Virus record (IMG/VR): IMGVR_UViG_3300049597_000458
Location: 1-20,464 of that record
Source: a virus
Strand: one strand, 5' to 3'
DNA length: 20,464 nt
The translations under genes and the position numbers were made by a program. The notes under the pieces were generated by a model. That model ran no database searches. It had not been told where the DNA came from and worked only from the letters and a program-made list of their open reading frames with translations. Within the stretch, counting starts at the first letter, position 1. Each line of letters begins with the position of its first letter. This document shows positions 13,424 through 19,724 of this stretch, in pieces.

Positions 13424-13515
13424 GACCACACTCCAGCCTCCGTAGCAGGTCGCTCAGGGTGTCCCACGATACGATTACTGGCCTGCCCACGTCTGACGGA
13501 GGCTGGAGTGTGGTC
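13424..13515. repeat. Perfect 20-bp inverted repeat with 52-nt loop
   Basis: The left arm GACCACACTCCAGCCTCCGT (13424-13443) is exactly complementary to 13496-13515. Inside the loop GCAGGTC (13445-13451) can pair with GGCCTGC (13480-13486) with one G-T wobble, extending the fold, and GGG-TGT-CCC sits near the apex. A 20-bp perfect stem is very unlikely by chance in a window of this size. Confidence 0.9.
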
Positions 13516-13537
13516 ACATACGTTCGCCGGTATGTGA
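13514..13537. repeat. 8-bp hairpin TCACATAC / GTATGTGA
   Basis: Perfect arms at 13514-13521 and 13530-13537 around the 8-nt loop GTTCGCCG. It shares two bases with the end of the 20-bp inverted repeat, so the two stems would compete at one base pair or stack end to end in RNA. Confidence 0.8.
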
Positions 13538-13549
13538 GCGGCACGTTGG

Positions 13550-13798
13550 TCAAGCTGGGACAGCCTCGAAGAATCGCTCGACAGCGAGACGGACCTTGCC
13601 GGAGTTAGCCCCACGGACTTCGTCCAGAAACTCCTTGATCTCCTCGTCGTCCCGGCCCTTTTCGAGAGTTTTCGAGACGCCGTTGCAGGAGAGCAAGATG
13701 CCGCCGTTGCGAAGTGTGGTGAAGCGACCTTTGCGAGAGTTTTCGAGGTCGGCGCGGGATTGAGCGTTACGTTGTTGGATTTCGTTGATACCGTTCAT
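13550..13798 (-). CDS. Small hypothetical protein
   Basis: 82 residues. The N-terminus MNGINEIQQRNAQSRADLEN is polar and helical. The middle GRFTTLRNGGILLSCNGVSKT looks like beta strands, and the end EEIKEFLDEVRGANSG followed by VRLAVERFFEAV is an amphipathic helix. No family is recognised. The leader is C/A-rich (ACGCACCACTACC) without an SD. It is the last gene before the structured noncoding region, whose hairpins would lie in its 3' untranslated region. Confidence 0.65.
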   Translation of the reverse strand: MNGINEIQQRNAQSRADLENSRKGRFTTLRNGGILLSCNGVSKTLEKGRDDEEIKEFLDEVRGANSGKVRLAVERFFEAVPA

Positions 13799-13834
13799 GG
13801 TAGTGGTGCGTTGTAGTGTTTGTTAATAGATACG

Positions 13835-13860
13835 AGTAGTAGGCGAGGTGAAAGTAGTAG
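13835..13860 (-). repeat. Direct repeat of CTACTACT in the leader of the 82-aa gene
   Basis: Within the 72-nt spacer 13799-13870 the minus strand carries CTACTACT twice (13835-13842 and 13853-13860) separated by 10 nt. These are the same half-site as in the CTACTA-N6-TAGTAG palindromes but in direct orientation. The rest of the spacer is a C/A-rich leader; no clear promoter was seen. Confidence 0.45.
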
Positions 13861-13870
13861 ATTACAGGGA

Positions 13871-14494
13871 TCAGTCAAGAGAAAATCCTGTGACACCACC
13901 CTTTTTTTCAGGAGGCTTCGGAATCTTGGGAGAACCCTTGGAAAGCTGCTTCAGGCTGATCTTCTTCGCCGGAGCCGGAGCGCCGGGAGTGGCTAGCAAG
14001 ATCCCGCGCTTTGCAGCTTCCCCTACGCTTAGGACGCACTCCACAGACCTCCCTGTGTGGGCGTCGCAGATCCCCGGAATCGCATCAGTGGAACGTGTGA
14101 CGAAAGACTCCGTGCAACGCTCCAGAGCTGCGTTGAACGCCTGCCGGTGGAAGGTTGTGGTAGTGCTCCCGTTGGCCTCAAGCTCAGCAGCTTGCTCAGC
14201 GTCAGGCTGGAAACAGATGAGTTTGTTGATCCGGTTGAAGACCAGAGACCGAGGCACGATCTGGAGGTTGTGGACCTGAAGGCAGGCCGGGAACAGGAGC
14301 TTTGCCCGCTCCGTCTCGGTGAGCTTGAACAGATTCCTGAGCACTCTAACAAGAGCGGCGTCCTGAGTCTTTTCCAAATTGGTCCCGCCCTTGTGCTGGT
14401 GGACACGTTTGACGGTGGGGGCAATGAGTCGAAGGAGTGACTCGATACGACCGAGCTGTTCACGATCTTCTTCTGTGAATGTAGTTGGTTTCAT
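13871..14494 (-). CDS. Hypothetical protein, 207 residues
   Basis: Residues 1-110 are helical and charged (EEDREQLGRIESLLRLIAP, then LVRVLRNLFKLTETERAKLL). The central part has VFNRINKLICFQPDAEQAAE and FHRQAFNAALERCTES. A later piece reads IPGICDAHTGRSVECVLSVG. The C-terminal ~40 residues are Pro/Lys/Gly-rich and probably disordered. I recognise no domain. The start overlaps the zinc-finger gene's stop (ATGA), so the two are coupled, and AAGAAG upstream of the ATG may act as a weak ribosome site. Confidence 0.75.
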   Translation of the reverse strand: MKPTTFTEEDREQLGRIESLLRLIAPTVKRVHQHKGGTNLEKTQDAALVRVLRNLFKLTETERAKLLFPACLQVHNLQIVPRSLVFNRINKLICFQPDAEQAAELEANGSTTTTFHRQAFNAALERCTESFVTRSTDAIPGICDAHTGRSVECVLSVGEAAKRGILLATPGAPAPAKKISLKQLSKGSPKIPKPPEKKGGVTGFSLD

Positions 14495-14730
14495 GGTTTC
14501 TTCTTGTTAGGTTTCTTTGAACTGGTTGCGTGTTTGGGAGCATCGAGCGGAATACCCACCTTGAGTCGATACTTGTTACGACCCTCGCGTTTCTTGCGTT
14601 CGTGGCACTCGCTACAGAAGTGTTTGCTCTTGCTCTTTTCATCACGCTTGTTGCCACAGCATGAGCAGTTGCCTTCCTCTTTCCTGCGAAGTTGCCACGC
14701 ACGTTGTCGGCTTTGTTTGGTCTGATCCAT
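14491..14730 (-). CDS. Small zinc-finger protein
   Basis: 79 residues from the ATG at 14730, chosen because it follows the upstream stop by two bases (TTCTAACAATG). The core is CSCCGNKRDEKSKSKHFCSEC followed by HERKKREGRNKY: two C-x2-C pairs separated by a basic loop, a zinc ribbon typical of many tiny phage proteins. The flanks are rich in Lys, Arg and Gln (QSRQRAWQLRRKEEG), which fits nucleic-acid binding. Function unknown. The stop of the upstream gene is the TAA inside TCTAACA. Confidence 0.75.
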   Translation of the reverse strand: MDQTKQSRQRAWQLRRKEEGNCSCCGNKRDEKSKSKHFCSECHERKKREGRNKYRLKVGIPLDAPKHATSSKKPNKKKP

Positions 14731-14732
14731 TG

Positions 14733-14972
14733 TTAGAAGTAGCTGGTTGTTTGGAGATAAGGTTGGTCTGGTGTTTCGACTTCGCTGACTCGTGGCAGGG
14801 ACAACCACGAGAGCGTATAGAGAGCCGCGACAAAGATGAGCAGGACCACAGCGAAAGCAAGGACTTTGATGGTAGATTTGATTATTGCGTTGTTAGAGAA
14901 CTTGATGTCGTGAGACAATAGTTGAAGGACAAGAATGGAAAAGAAGCTGAGTGCGAAGATTATGGCGATCAC
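14733..14972 (-). CDS. Small membrane protein with two transmembrane helices
   Basis: 79 residues from a GTG start that overlaps the upstream stop (GTGA). Two hydrophobic segments, IAIIFALSFFSILVLQLL (about 2-19) and STIKVLAFAVVLLIFVAALY (about 33-52), are joined by a short polar loop. The tail SEVETPDQPYLQTTSYF is soluble. The GGGGGGAAGG before the GTG could serve as an SD. No family is recognised. In phages such proteins may be holin-like, superinfection-exclusion or accessory membrane proteins; none can be favoured here. Confidence 0.7.
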   Translation of the reverse strand: MIAIIFALSFFSILVLQLLSHDIKFSNNAIIKSTIKVLAFAVVLLIFVAALYTLSWLSLPRVSEVETPDQPYLQTTSYF

Positions 14973-15223
14973 CCTTCCCCCCTTTCAGAAACCGCACGGC
15001 GTCCTGCATCTAGCAGGAGGTGTTGGACCTCCAAGGCTTCGGTTTCGTGAACGGCAACTTGCCTTCCGTCGCGTCCGTAAATCTCGATACCGTCAACGGA
15101 GTCAGGCACAGCCGGGACTTCGTGTGTGGCTTTTTCCTGTGGCCGATACTCAGCGAAGACACTGACCTCGATGTCGCCGCTTTCACGGCGTAGGATGTGG
15201 TCGATCTGGATGTCAATTTGCAT
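14969..15223 (-). CDS. Small hypothetical acidic protein
   Basis: 84 residues. Begins MQIDIQIDHILRRESGDIEV, with alternating hydrophobic residues like a beta strand, continues VPAVPDSVDGIEIYGRDGRQV and ends with helix ALEVQHLLLDAGRRAVSERG. It resembles a compact alpha/beta protein but no family is recognised. The ATG overlaps the stop of the 110-residue gene by 11 nt, and the stop overlaps the membrane-protein start by 4 nt, so three genes are chained. Confidence 0.7.
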   Translation of the reverse strand: MQIDIQIDHILRRESGDIEVSVFAEYRPQEKATHEVPAVPDSVDGIEIYGRDGRQVAVHETEALEVQHLLLDAGRRAVSERGEG

Positions 15224-15545
15224 GGGATAGTGTGATTAAGAGTTTACCGTAAAGGCTTGCGGTTCTGCGATTGATTGCTGGGATGCACTTCGGCTCCGGG
15301 TATTGGCTGGAAAGGTATTCTTTGAACATTGAGACAAGAAAGCCAACACTGATTCGGCAGGGGTTAGACTTCACCGTCTCAAGCTTGGTCCTGAACTGAA
15401 AGACTTGCTTTCTAACATATCCGGGCAACCGCCTAAAGTGGCCGACCCTTTCGCTGGTGTCTCCTGTTAGATACCACCAACTGTTTCGGCTGTCGATGAC
15501 GTAGTGCCCTCCTCTGATGCGGTCTTGGATGTTGTTTGGAAGCAT
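15213..15545 (-). CDS. Hypothetical basic protein overlapping the HD gene
   Basis: 110 residues, basic (FRRLPGYVRKQVFQFRTKL, then IPAINRRTASLYGKLL). No domain recognised. Its ATG follows CACCAACCAACACC, the same SD-less leader type as its neighbours, which supports this start even though the leader and first 26 codons lie inside the 3' end of the HD-domain gene in another frame (79-nt overlap). Confidence 0.6.
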   Translation of the reverse strand: MLPNNIQDRIRGGHYVIDSRNSWWYLTGDTSERVGHFRRLPGYVRKQVFQFRTKLETVKSNPCRISVGFLVSMFKEYLSSQYPEPKCIPAINRRTASLYGKLLITLSHAN

Positions 15546-16138
15546 GGTGTTGGTTGGTGAGCGGTTGCGCCGTAGTGGGCTGAAAGCATGTCCGATTGGT
15601 GGAGCACCAGCGCCTCAACGGTCTGAGGCTCGACGGGTGACCCCCATTCTTTGCGACCGTGGTGCGCTAGGATGCAATGCTGGATCGCTTCGATCACTGA
15701 CTCATCGACGCCGGACTCGCGGGCGGCGAGGGTGAACTTGATGGTGGAGCCGGGGATGTGGTGGATGCGTTTGGCGTAGTCGGACTGGTGCCACTCAACA
15801 GGGAGTGTCTCATCGTCGATTGAGTCGTGGCGTCCGCGACCCCCGACACGGTAGTATTCCCGCACCTTGGCGAAGTCGTGCCACAGGGCGGCGGCGATGA
15901 GGATGTCGTGCTTGGCCCACGGCTTCGTGAGGTTCTGGTTGCAGGTCAGGCTGCTCATGCCGAGCGCGATGTCGCACACCTCGACGGTGTGGGCTAACAG
16001 ACCGCCCTCGTAGGCGTGATGGTGACTGAGCGAGGCCGGGTGCGTCAGGAACTCGGGGGTGTCGAGGATCTTGCGGCAGCAGTCGCGCAGGGTGACTGAT
16101 TGGACGGATTCGATGTGTTGGATGAGGCGGGGTTTCAT
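15467..16138 (-). CDS. HD-domain phosphohydrolase, YhaM-like
   Basis: 223 residues. HHAYEGGLLAHTVEV (39-53) and LWHDFAKVREY (85-95) with His87-Asp88 are the HD metal-binding motifs. ILAHHGRKEWGSPVEPQTVEA (about 156-176, written as ILAHHGRKEWGSPVE then PQTVEA) with LHQSDMLSA (Asp183) closely follows the 'SHHG..E.GSPv.P.t.EA...D' pattern of YhaM-type 3'-5' exoribonucleases. There is no OB-fold domain as in full-length YhaM. It may trim RNA or single-stranded DNA, or cleave nucleotides. Residues after ~190 look like filler created by overlap with the next gene. The leader is GACCACCAAACACC, no SD. Confidence 0.82.
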   Translation of the reverse strand: MKPRLIQHIESVQSVTLRDCCRKILDTPEFLTHPASLSHHHAYEGGLLAHTVEVCDIALGMSSLTCNQNLTKPWAKHDILIAAALWHDFAKVREYYRVGGRGRHDSIDDETLPVEWHQSDYAKRIHHIPGSTIKFTLAARESGVDESVIEAIQHCILAHHGRKEWGSPVEPQTVEALVLHQSDMLSAHYGATAHQPTPCFQTTSKTASEEGTTSSTAETVGGI

Positions 16139-16171
16139 GGTGTTTGGTGGTCGGTGCTGTTGTAGTTCGTT

Positions 16172-16480
16172 TTAGGGTTGACGTAAAGCAGAATTTTCAG
16201 CGGCTTGTGAGAGCTGGGCAAGCTCACCGGCAGAGTAGCCGCTCAGGGGCTTGAGCACGACCCCGTCGGCGGGGAAGCTGTAGCACCCTCCTCCGGCGTA
16301 GGCTAGGCCGGTAAAGTTTACGATGTGACGTTGAAGCTCACAAACTACACCTGTTAGACTGTGAGGAACCCCGACTGTGAAAAACCAAAGCTGGTCCGTC
16401 TGCTCAAGCTCGATCCTCCAATCTGGAAGCCGGGACTTGAGACAGTTGAGGAGGGTCTGATATGGGTAGGGTGGTTTCAT
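16172..16480 (-). CDS. Hypothetical protein, 102 residues
   Basis: The ATG at 16480 overlaps the upstream stop (ATGA); an in-frame ATG at 16507 inside the upstream gene is less likely. Features are LLNCLKSRLPDWRIELEQT, LWFFTVGVPHSLTGVVCELQ and a Gly-rich turn AYAGGGCYSFPADGVVLKP, then a C-terminal helix. It looks like a small folded alpha/beta protein. No family is recognised. Confidence 0.65.
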   Translation of the reverse strand: MKPPYPYQTLLNCLKSRLPDWRIELEQTDQLWFFTVGVPHSLTGVVCELQRHIVNFTGLAYAGGGCYSFPADGVVLKPLSGYSAGELAQLSQAAENSALRQP

Positions 16481-17136
16481 TTGGTGGGTGTTGGTTTGCC
16501 CTCCCACTTACGGGAGAACTGTTCGACTGCTAGGTTGAGGACATCGAAATGAGTGTGGTCGCACACTGTTTCTTCAGGTTCATTACCGAGAACGATATAG
16601 ACCCAGAGGCTACGGCTAGGACTTGAAGGATGAGTGATGAATAGCTCAGCCACATCGACAGCGCAGATGAGTTTTTTGGCTTGCTGGCGACGTTGCCTCT
16701 CTGTCCCTGTCAATGCTTCCTTCCCATCACCATTGTCAACGGAGACGAGCGTGAAGTTGTGGTCTTGCAGGGTCTTGAGGAGAGAGCCGACGACGGGGTT
16801 CCAGTTGAGGGAAGTGACCACATCCTCTTCCACGTCGCCTAAAATGGACTCGATCTCTTCGATGTCTTCACTGACATCCCAAAACCCGCGCTGTTGGATT
16901 CGCTTGAGGTCGTCCAGCGTCGCCCTCGCCGCACTGATTCGGACTAACTTTTCGTCGTCAAGTGATTTCCACTTTGGATCGTTCTCACTACACGCCCGGT
17001 GCTGTGGAAGGTGCGCTTCCTTGGTTGTGTGATAGCGAAACTGTCCGCTCTCGATTGGCTTGTTGCAGGCCGTGCAGATCATCCGGCCTACACGGGTTCC
17101 GGGGACTTCGGCGTAATACCATGCTTTATTGCTCAT
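16477..17136 (-). CDS. Hypothetical protein with N-terminal zinc finger
   Basis: 219 residues from the ATG at 17136, which has the leader CTCTAACAAAATT; a longer frame upstream overlaps the preceding gene and is not favoured. Near the N-terminus MICTACNKPIESGQFRYH, then HLPQHRAC, gives C-x2-C plus His and Cys, a LIM- or ribbon-like zinc site. The middle is a long charged helix (LDDLKRIQQRGFWDVSEDIE). A C-terminal domain has KKLICAVDVAELFITHPSSP, then LWVYIVLG. The overall make-up suggests an accessory DNA/RNA-binding protein, but function is unknown. Confidence 0.7.
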   Translation of the reverse strand: MSNKAWYYAEVPGTRVGRMICTACNKPIESGQFRYHTTKEAHLPQHRACSENDPKWKSLDDEKLVRISAARATLDDLKRIQQRGFWDVSEDIEEIESILGDVEEDVVTSLNWNPVVGSLLKTLQDHNFTLVSVDNGDGKEALTGTERQRRQQAKKLICAVDVAELFITHPSSPSRSLWVYIVLGNEPEETVCDHTHFDVLNLAVEQFSRKWEGKPTPTK

Positions 17137-17143
17137 AATTTTG

Positions 17144-17305
17144 TTAGAGTAAGAGGATGAAGAGTGAGACGGCACACCCGGCGAGAAGCGACACGACAAC
17201 GAAGCCTGTTAGAAGCTCGATCTTGCCTCGTGTGTCCTGTTGAATCAGGAACGCCACGAGAATCAGGATGGCATAAGTAATAGGTATGGTGACAAACGGG
17301 TTCAT
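17144..17305 (-). CDS. Tiny membrane protein, two transmembrane helices
   Basis: 53 residues from the ATG at 17305, which overlaps CTAACATG at the end of the preceding gene. FVTIPITYAILILVAFLIQ and IELLTGFVVVSLLAGCAVS are hydrophobic helices separated by QQDTRGK, giving a helical hairpin. Almost no soluble part exists. Function unknown; toxins, anti-defence peptides and holin-like proteins all share this shape. Its stop TAA lies inside TCTAACA. Confidence 0.65.
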   Translation of the reverse strand: MNPFVTIPITYAILILVAFLIQQDTRGKIELLTGFVVVSLLAGCAVSLFILLL

Positions 17306-17306
17306 G

Positions 17307-17693
17307 TTAGTAAATAGAAAGGAGCTTCTTGATACGTTTGGGTGTTGGTTGCTGTCCTCTGGGCCAGTTGTCGAAGGTGGTTGGATACCCCTTGCGGCGG
17401 ATAGGCTTAACAGACACGCAAGGACCATTGAATTGAGTAAGGGTGATGTCAATACTAAAAGCACCACACTCTGTCCAGCAATGGGTCTCGTGCTGGTTTT
17501 GGACCGTCCGAGCCTCCAGCCCTTCCCGGCGTAAGACCTCGGTGACGAAGGATGCGGCGATGGCACAGAATGCTTTCAAGGTCCTGCTGTTAGAACAGTC
17601 GAGGTGACGGTCTCCGGCGTGGTCCACAAACCACACGCACGCTTCGCGGCAGCGCTTGGCGATGGTCCTGAGCTGTTTGGGGTCGGGGTTCAC
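17307..17693 (-). CDS. Possible transglutaminase/papain-like fold protein
   Basis: 128 residues from a GTG that overlaps the upstream stop (GTGA). The stretch LDCSNSRTLKAFCAIAASFV (31-50), then HETHCWTECG with His71 and SIDITLTQFNG with Asp82, has the Cys ... His ... Asp order and the 'HCW.....IDiT..QF' pattern found in small phage proteins with a transglutaminase-like cysteine-hydrolase fold. If so, Cys43 or Cys33 would be catalytic. Basic C-terminus (PTPKRIKKLLSIY). Function is not known; a deamidase, peptidase or crosslinking activity against host proteins is speculation. Confidence 0.6.
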   Translation of the reverse strand: MNPDPKQLRTIAKRCREACVWFVDHAGDRHLDCSNSRTLKAFCAIAASFVTEVLRREGLEARTVQNQHETHCWTECGAFSIDITLTQFNGPCVSVKPIRRKGYPTTFDNWPRGQQPTPKRIKKLLSIY

Positions 17694-18079
17694 GGAGTGA
17701 GTCGGGCTAGGAGGTTACGGGCATTTTCCCATGCGCGGGAGAGTTCACCGTGCCGTGACCTGATCCGTGACGGGTGAAACTCTTTCAGCGCCACAATCAA
17801 CTCCGCCCGCTCGTCGGCAAGCTGGCGCGGCGTGCGTCCGGTTTCGTGGCAGACGTTGAAAGCCTCGGCGATGAGTTCGGCGTTGGCGTCCCTCTCACCA
17901 TCCTCAACACGGGGTTGATGGCGGGAAATGAACGATCCCCCGACGACTCTTACAGAGAATAGGTCGTTCAACCTAACCCATCTCCCTCCATCATGATGAA
18001 TGCCTGCGTCTGAATCGGGTTGAACTATTGCCATGCCTTGAGTGATCCGTTGCGCGAGCGGTAGTGGTTCTGTTTTCAT
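17690..18079 (-). CDS. Conserved-looking hypothetical phage protein
   Basis: 129 residues. The central part DGERDANAELIAEAFNVCHE and TGRTPRQLADERAELI (about 60-96) matches a motif I know from many small phage and prophage proteins of unknown function ('ANA.LIAEAFNV..ETG.TPRQLA'). The N-terminal half holds VQPDSDAGIHHDGGRWVRL and short beta strands. Acts presumably in the cytoplasm; no signal. It has no C/A leader, but lies below an 82-nt spacer with a weak hairpin, so it may begin a small unit. Confidence 0.65.
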   Translation of the reverse strand: MKTEPLPLAQRITQGMAIVQPDSDAGIHHDGGRWVRLNDLFSVRVVGGSFISRHQPRVEDGERDANAELIAEAFNVCHETGRTPRQLADERAELIVALKEFHPSRIRSRHGELSRAWENARNLLARLTP

Positions 18080-18161
18080 AAGTGGTTCTCAGTTGCACCC
18101 GGAAAGCCCCACCCCCGCGAGAGGGTGAGGCGATTCAGGGTCGGGTGTTAGAGTGTTAGAT
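18080..18161 (-). other. 82-nt spacer with two TCTAACA copies and a weak hairpin
   Basis: After the TGA of the 147-residue gene, the minus strand reads ATCTAACACTCTAACACCC, the only tandem pair of the motif. Further on CACCC and GGGTG (18109-18113 and 18124-18128) can form a 5-bp hairpin, without a T-run. No clear promoter. Confidence 0.45.
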
Positions 18162-18605
18162 TCAGCGCTTGGCGTTAACTTCAGCGAGCACCTCCGCAGC
18201 CTGCTCCGGTGTGATCGTCTTCAATTCACGAAGCGCGATCCCAGACCGGGAACGGAGTTGCTCCAGTGTGAGTGTGTCGCCGATCTGAGGCAGCGGGTCT
18301 GAGCCGTAGGCTTGAATCCCGGCCTCTACGCCCTTGCCGGATGGAGCGAGGCAGAGCACACCCTTCAGGCCAAAGGAATTGGCGTTGGAGGAGATGGTGA
18401 CCACGGTGTAGAGTTCGGGGGCGGGGGTGGGCTTCGGTGCTTCACACTCCTTGATTACGGCGAAATTGTCGATCCAGTCGAAAGATTCCTTGGCGCTTTT
18501 GGCCCATCTCTGCACCTCGCCAATGTCGCCTCCTTGTCGGCAGGTTTCGAGGATGTTGTTAAGCGAGGTTTCGAGGTTTAAGTGGTGGTGGTAGAGAGTA
18601 TTCAT
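18162..18605 (-). CDS. Hypothetical protein, 147 residues
   Basis: N-terminal helices (TLYHHHLNLETSLNNILETC and WAKSAKESFDWIDNF) are followed by a Pro/Ala linker (APKPTPAPEL), then a beta-rich part (LYTVVTISSNANSFGLKGV and IGDTLTLEQL). No family is recognised. The leader contains ACATCACCACAACACCCAAC, C/A-rich with no SD. Confidence 0.6.
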   Translation of the reverse strand: MNTLYHHHLNLETSLNNILETCRQGGDIGEVQRWAKSAKESFDWIDNFAVIKECEAPKPTPAPELYTVVTISSNANSFGLKGVLCLAPSGKGVEAGIQAYGSDPLPQIGDTLTLEQLRSRSGIALRELKTITPEQAAEVLAEVNAKR

Positions 18606-18635
18606 TTTCGTATAGCGTTGGGTGTTGTGGTGATG

Positions 18636-18833
18636 TTAGGGAAGAATCCTGAAGGTGTTGAACTTGGACTTCTGAAATTGCGGGATTTCCGCAACGTCCT
18701 TGGCGCAGCCCTTGAGGGCGGCGGATAGTCCTTTGGCTTGTCCAACTGTTAGATAGACGGTGGGCTGTCCATCGAGCGAGACGGCGATGCGTCGGTCGTG
18801 ACGGTGGACTTGTGCGGTGTTGAGGTCTTGCAT
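18636..18833 (-). CDS. Small hypothetical protein, 65 residues
   Basis: MQDLNTAQVHRHDRRIAVSL begins with a short strand region, LDGQPTVYLTVGQAKGLSA continues, and a helix ALKGCAKDVAE precedes QFQKSKFNTFRILP. It has the shape of the small beta-beta-alpha proteins common in phage early regions. Stop TAA lies inside CCTAACA. Leader ACACCCAACCCCACCAGATC, no SD. Confidence 0.6.
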   Translation of the reverse strand: MQDLNTAQVHRHDRRIAVSLDGQPTVYLTVGQAKGLSAALKGCAKDVAEIPQFQKSKFNTFRILP

Positions 18834-18859
18834 GATCTGGTGGGGTTGGGTGTGAAGTT

Positions 18860-19216
18860 TTATTGGTTGGCGCTGGCCTCAATCTCGCGGGTGAGATACT
18901 GATCCAGCTCTTGCTCTGCTTTGCGAAGCTCGACGACGCCCCGGTGAACCTCCAGCCCGACCCCGAAACAGTGGACCCAGTCCCCATTGGGGAGCTGCCC
19001 GCTGACGAGTTGATCCGGCCAGTTGTTGAGCTTGGCAAACCTCCGGGCGGCGAGCGAGTGGAGACCACACTGGTCTGAGGGGAGCTTCTCGGTGATGGCG
19101 AAGTCCTCCAGCGAGTCCTTGGAGTAGATGCGGGCGGGGACACCTTCAGCGGAGACTTTGATCCGGGTGGGGCGTGTGTTGGTAAAGGCGAGGTGCTTTG
19201 TTAGGATGGCTTTCAT
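18860..19216 (-). CDS. Conserved-looking hypothetical phage protein (MKAILTK type)
   Basis: 118 residues from the ATG at 19216, chosen for its C/A-rich leader (ACCTACCACCACCTGTCACC); an ATG 14 codons upstream is inside that leader. The opening KAILTKHLAFTNTRPTRIKV and the segment LAARRFAKLNNWPDQLVSGQ match a widespread small family of plasmids and phages ('.RYL.aT..R..Ri.a', then 'H..AA..la...gW...l..G'). Function unknown. A C-terminal helix (ELRKAEQELDQYLTREIE) may mediate dimerisation. Confidence 0.7.
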   Translation of the reverse strand: MKAILTKHLAFTNTRPTRIKVSAEGVPARIYSKDSLEDFAITEKLPSDQCGLHSLAARRFAKLNNWPDQLVSGQLPNGDWVHCFGVGLEVHRGVVELRKAEQELDQYLTREIEASANQ

Positions 19217-19250
19217 GGTGACAGGTGGTGGTAGGTTGGTGGTGGTGGAA

Positions 19251-19685
19251 TCAATCAAGGATGGAACGACCGGAGAGGCAGCAGAGCGTCAGATAAGGAT
19301 TTGGACCGTAAACAAGAACGAGTGCGTTTACATAGCCGTATTCTATCGTGCGACCTTTCGCACTGTTCTTTTTGACTTTATTTACAGTGAGCAGCGCTTG
19401 AAGGCGTTTCTTGATAGCGTCAAGGTCGTAAGGTGCCGGGGCGAGGGTCTCGGCCTCGGTGTTGGCCTCGATGGCGGGCGTGGGCTTTTTGGGAAGCCAG
19501 CGGTAGGGAAGCACGGCTTCACGTTCGAAACCTGCTTCTGTTAGGCAAGCTGCTGCGTCGGCGTCCGAGCTGAAGCGCCCTATTGTGTCACTGCCTTGGA
19601 GGACATGACCCTCGATGAGGTGAAGGACGACGCCCTCCGCTGCGAGTGGACGATAGAGTTCTGGGGATGTGTTGTAGTTTGACAT
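19251..19685 (-). CDS. Hypothetical protein, 144 residues
   Basis: Two parts joined by a linker rich in Pro, Ala and Thr (KKPTPAIEANTEAETLAPAP). N-terminal: VVLHLIEGHVLQGSDTIGRF and SDADAAACLTEAGFERE. C-terminal: DAIKKRLQALLTVNKVKKNS and YGYVNALVLVYGPNPYLTL. No domain recognised. Leader AACCACCAACTCCAGACCACC, no SD. Confidence 0.6.
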   Translation of the reverse strand: MSNYNTSPELYRPLAAEGVVLHLIEGHVLQGSDTIGRFSSDADAAACLTEAGFEREAVLPYRWLPKKPTPAIEANTEAETLAPAPYDLDAIKKRLQALLTVNKVKKNSAKGRTIEYGYVNALVLVYGPNPYLTLCCLSGRSILD

Positions 19686-19724
19686 GGTGGTCTGGAGTTG
19701 GTGGTTGGTTTGTTAGAGAGAGGA

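Larger units (their letters stand above)
13300..13549. other. 250-nt structured noncoding region (candidate origin or ncRNA)
   Basis: No convincing gene on either strand. It is dense in repeats: a perfect 20-bp inverted repeat (13424-13443 and 13496-13515), an abutting 8-bp hairpin (13514-13537), near-direct repeats GTGGGTTACACCTG (13358-13371) and GTGGGTCACCTG (13405-13416), and GGTCTC/GAGACC arms at 13307-13312 and 13339-13344. No run of T follows the hairpins, so a simple intrinsic terminator is unlikely. It lies just beyond the primase unit where transcription converges. That fits a replication origin, a noncoding RNA, or a long leader for the LigA-like gene. Confidence 0.6.

Noticed and set aside
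13424-13537. The inverted repeats as an intrinsic terminator or tRNA gene
   Set aside because: No T-run follows the stems on either strand, and no D-arm, anticodon arm and T-arm set can be traced.
17306-17566. Long N-terminal extension of the 53-residue membrane protein
   Set aside because: It would run through the preceding gene in another frame; the ATG at 17305 gives a clean two-helix protein.
18101-18128. CACCC/GGGTG hairpin as a terminator upstream of the 129-residue gene
   Set aside because: Only about five base pairs and no T-run; too weak to call.
14505-19716. TCTAACA copies in the small-gene region as -10 promoter boxes
   Set aside because: Many copies are within coding sequence in various frames, and no regularly spaced -35 element accompanies them.
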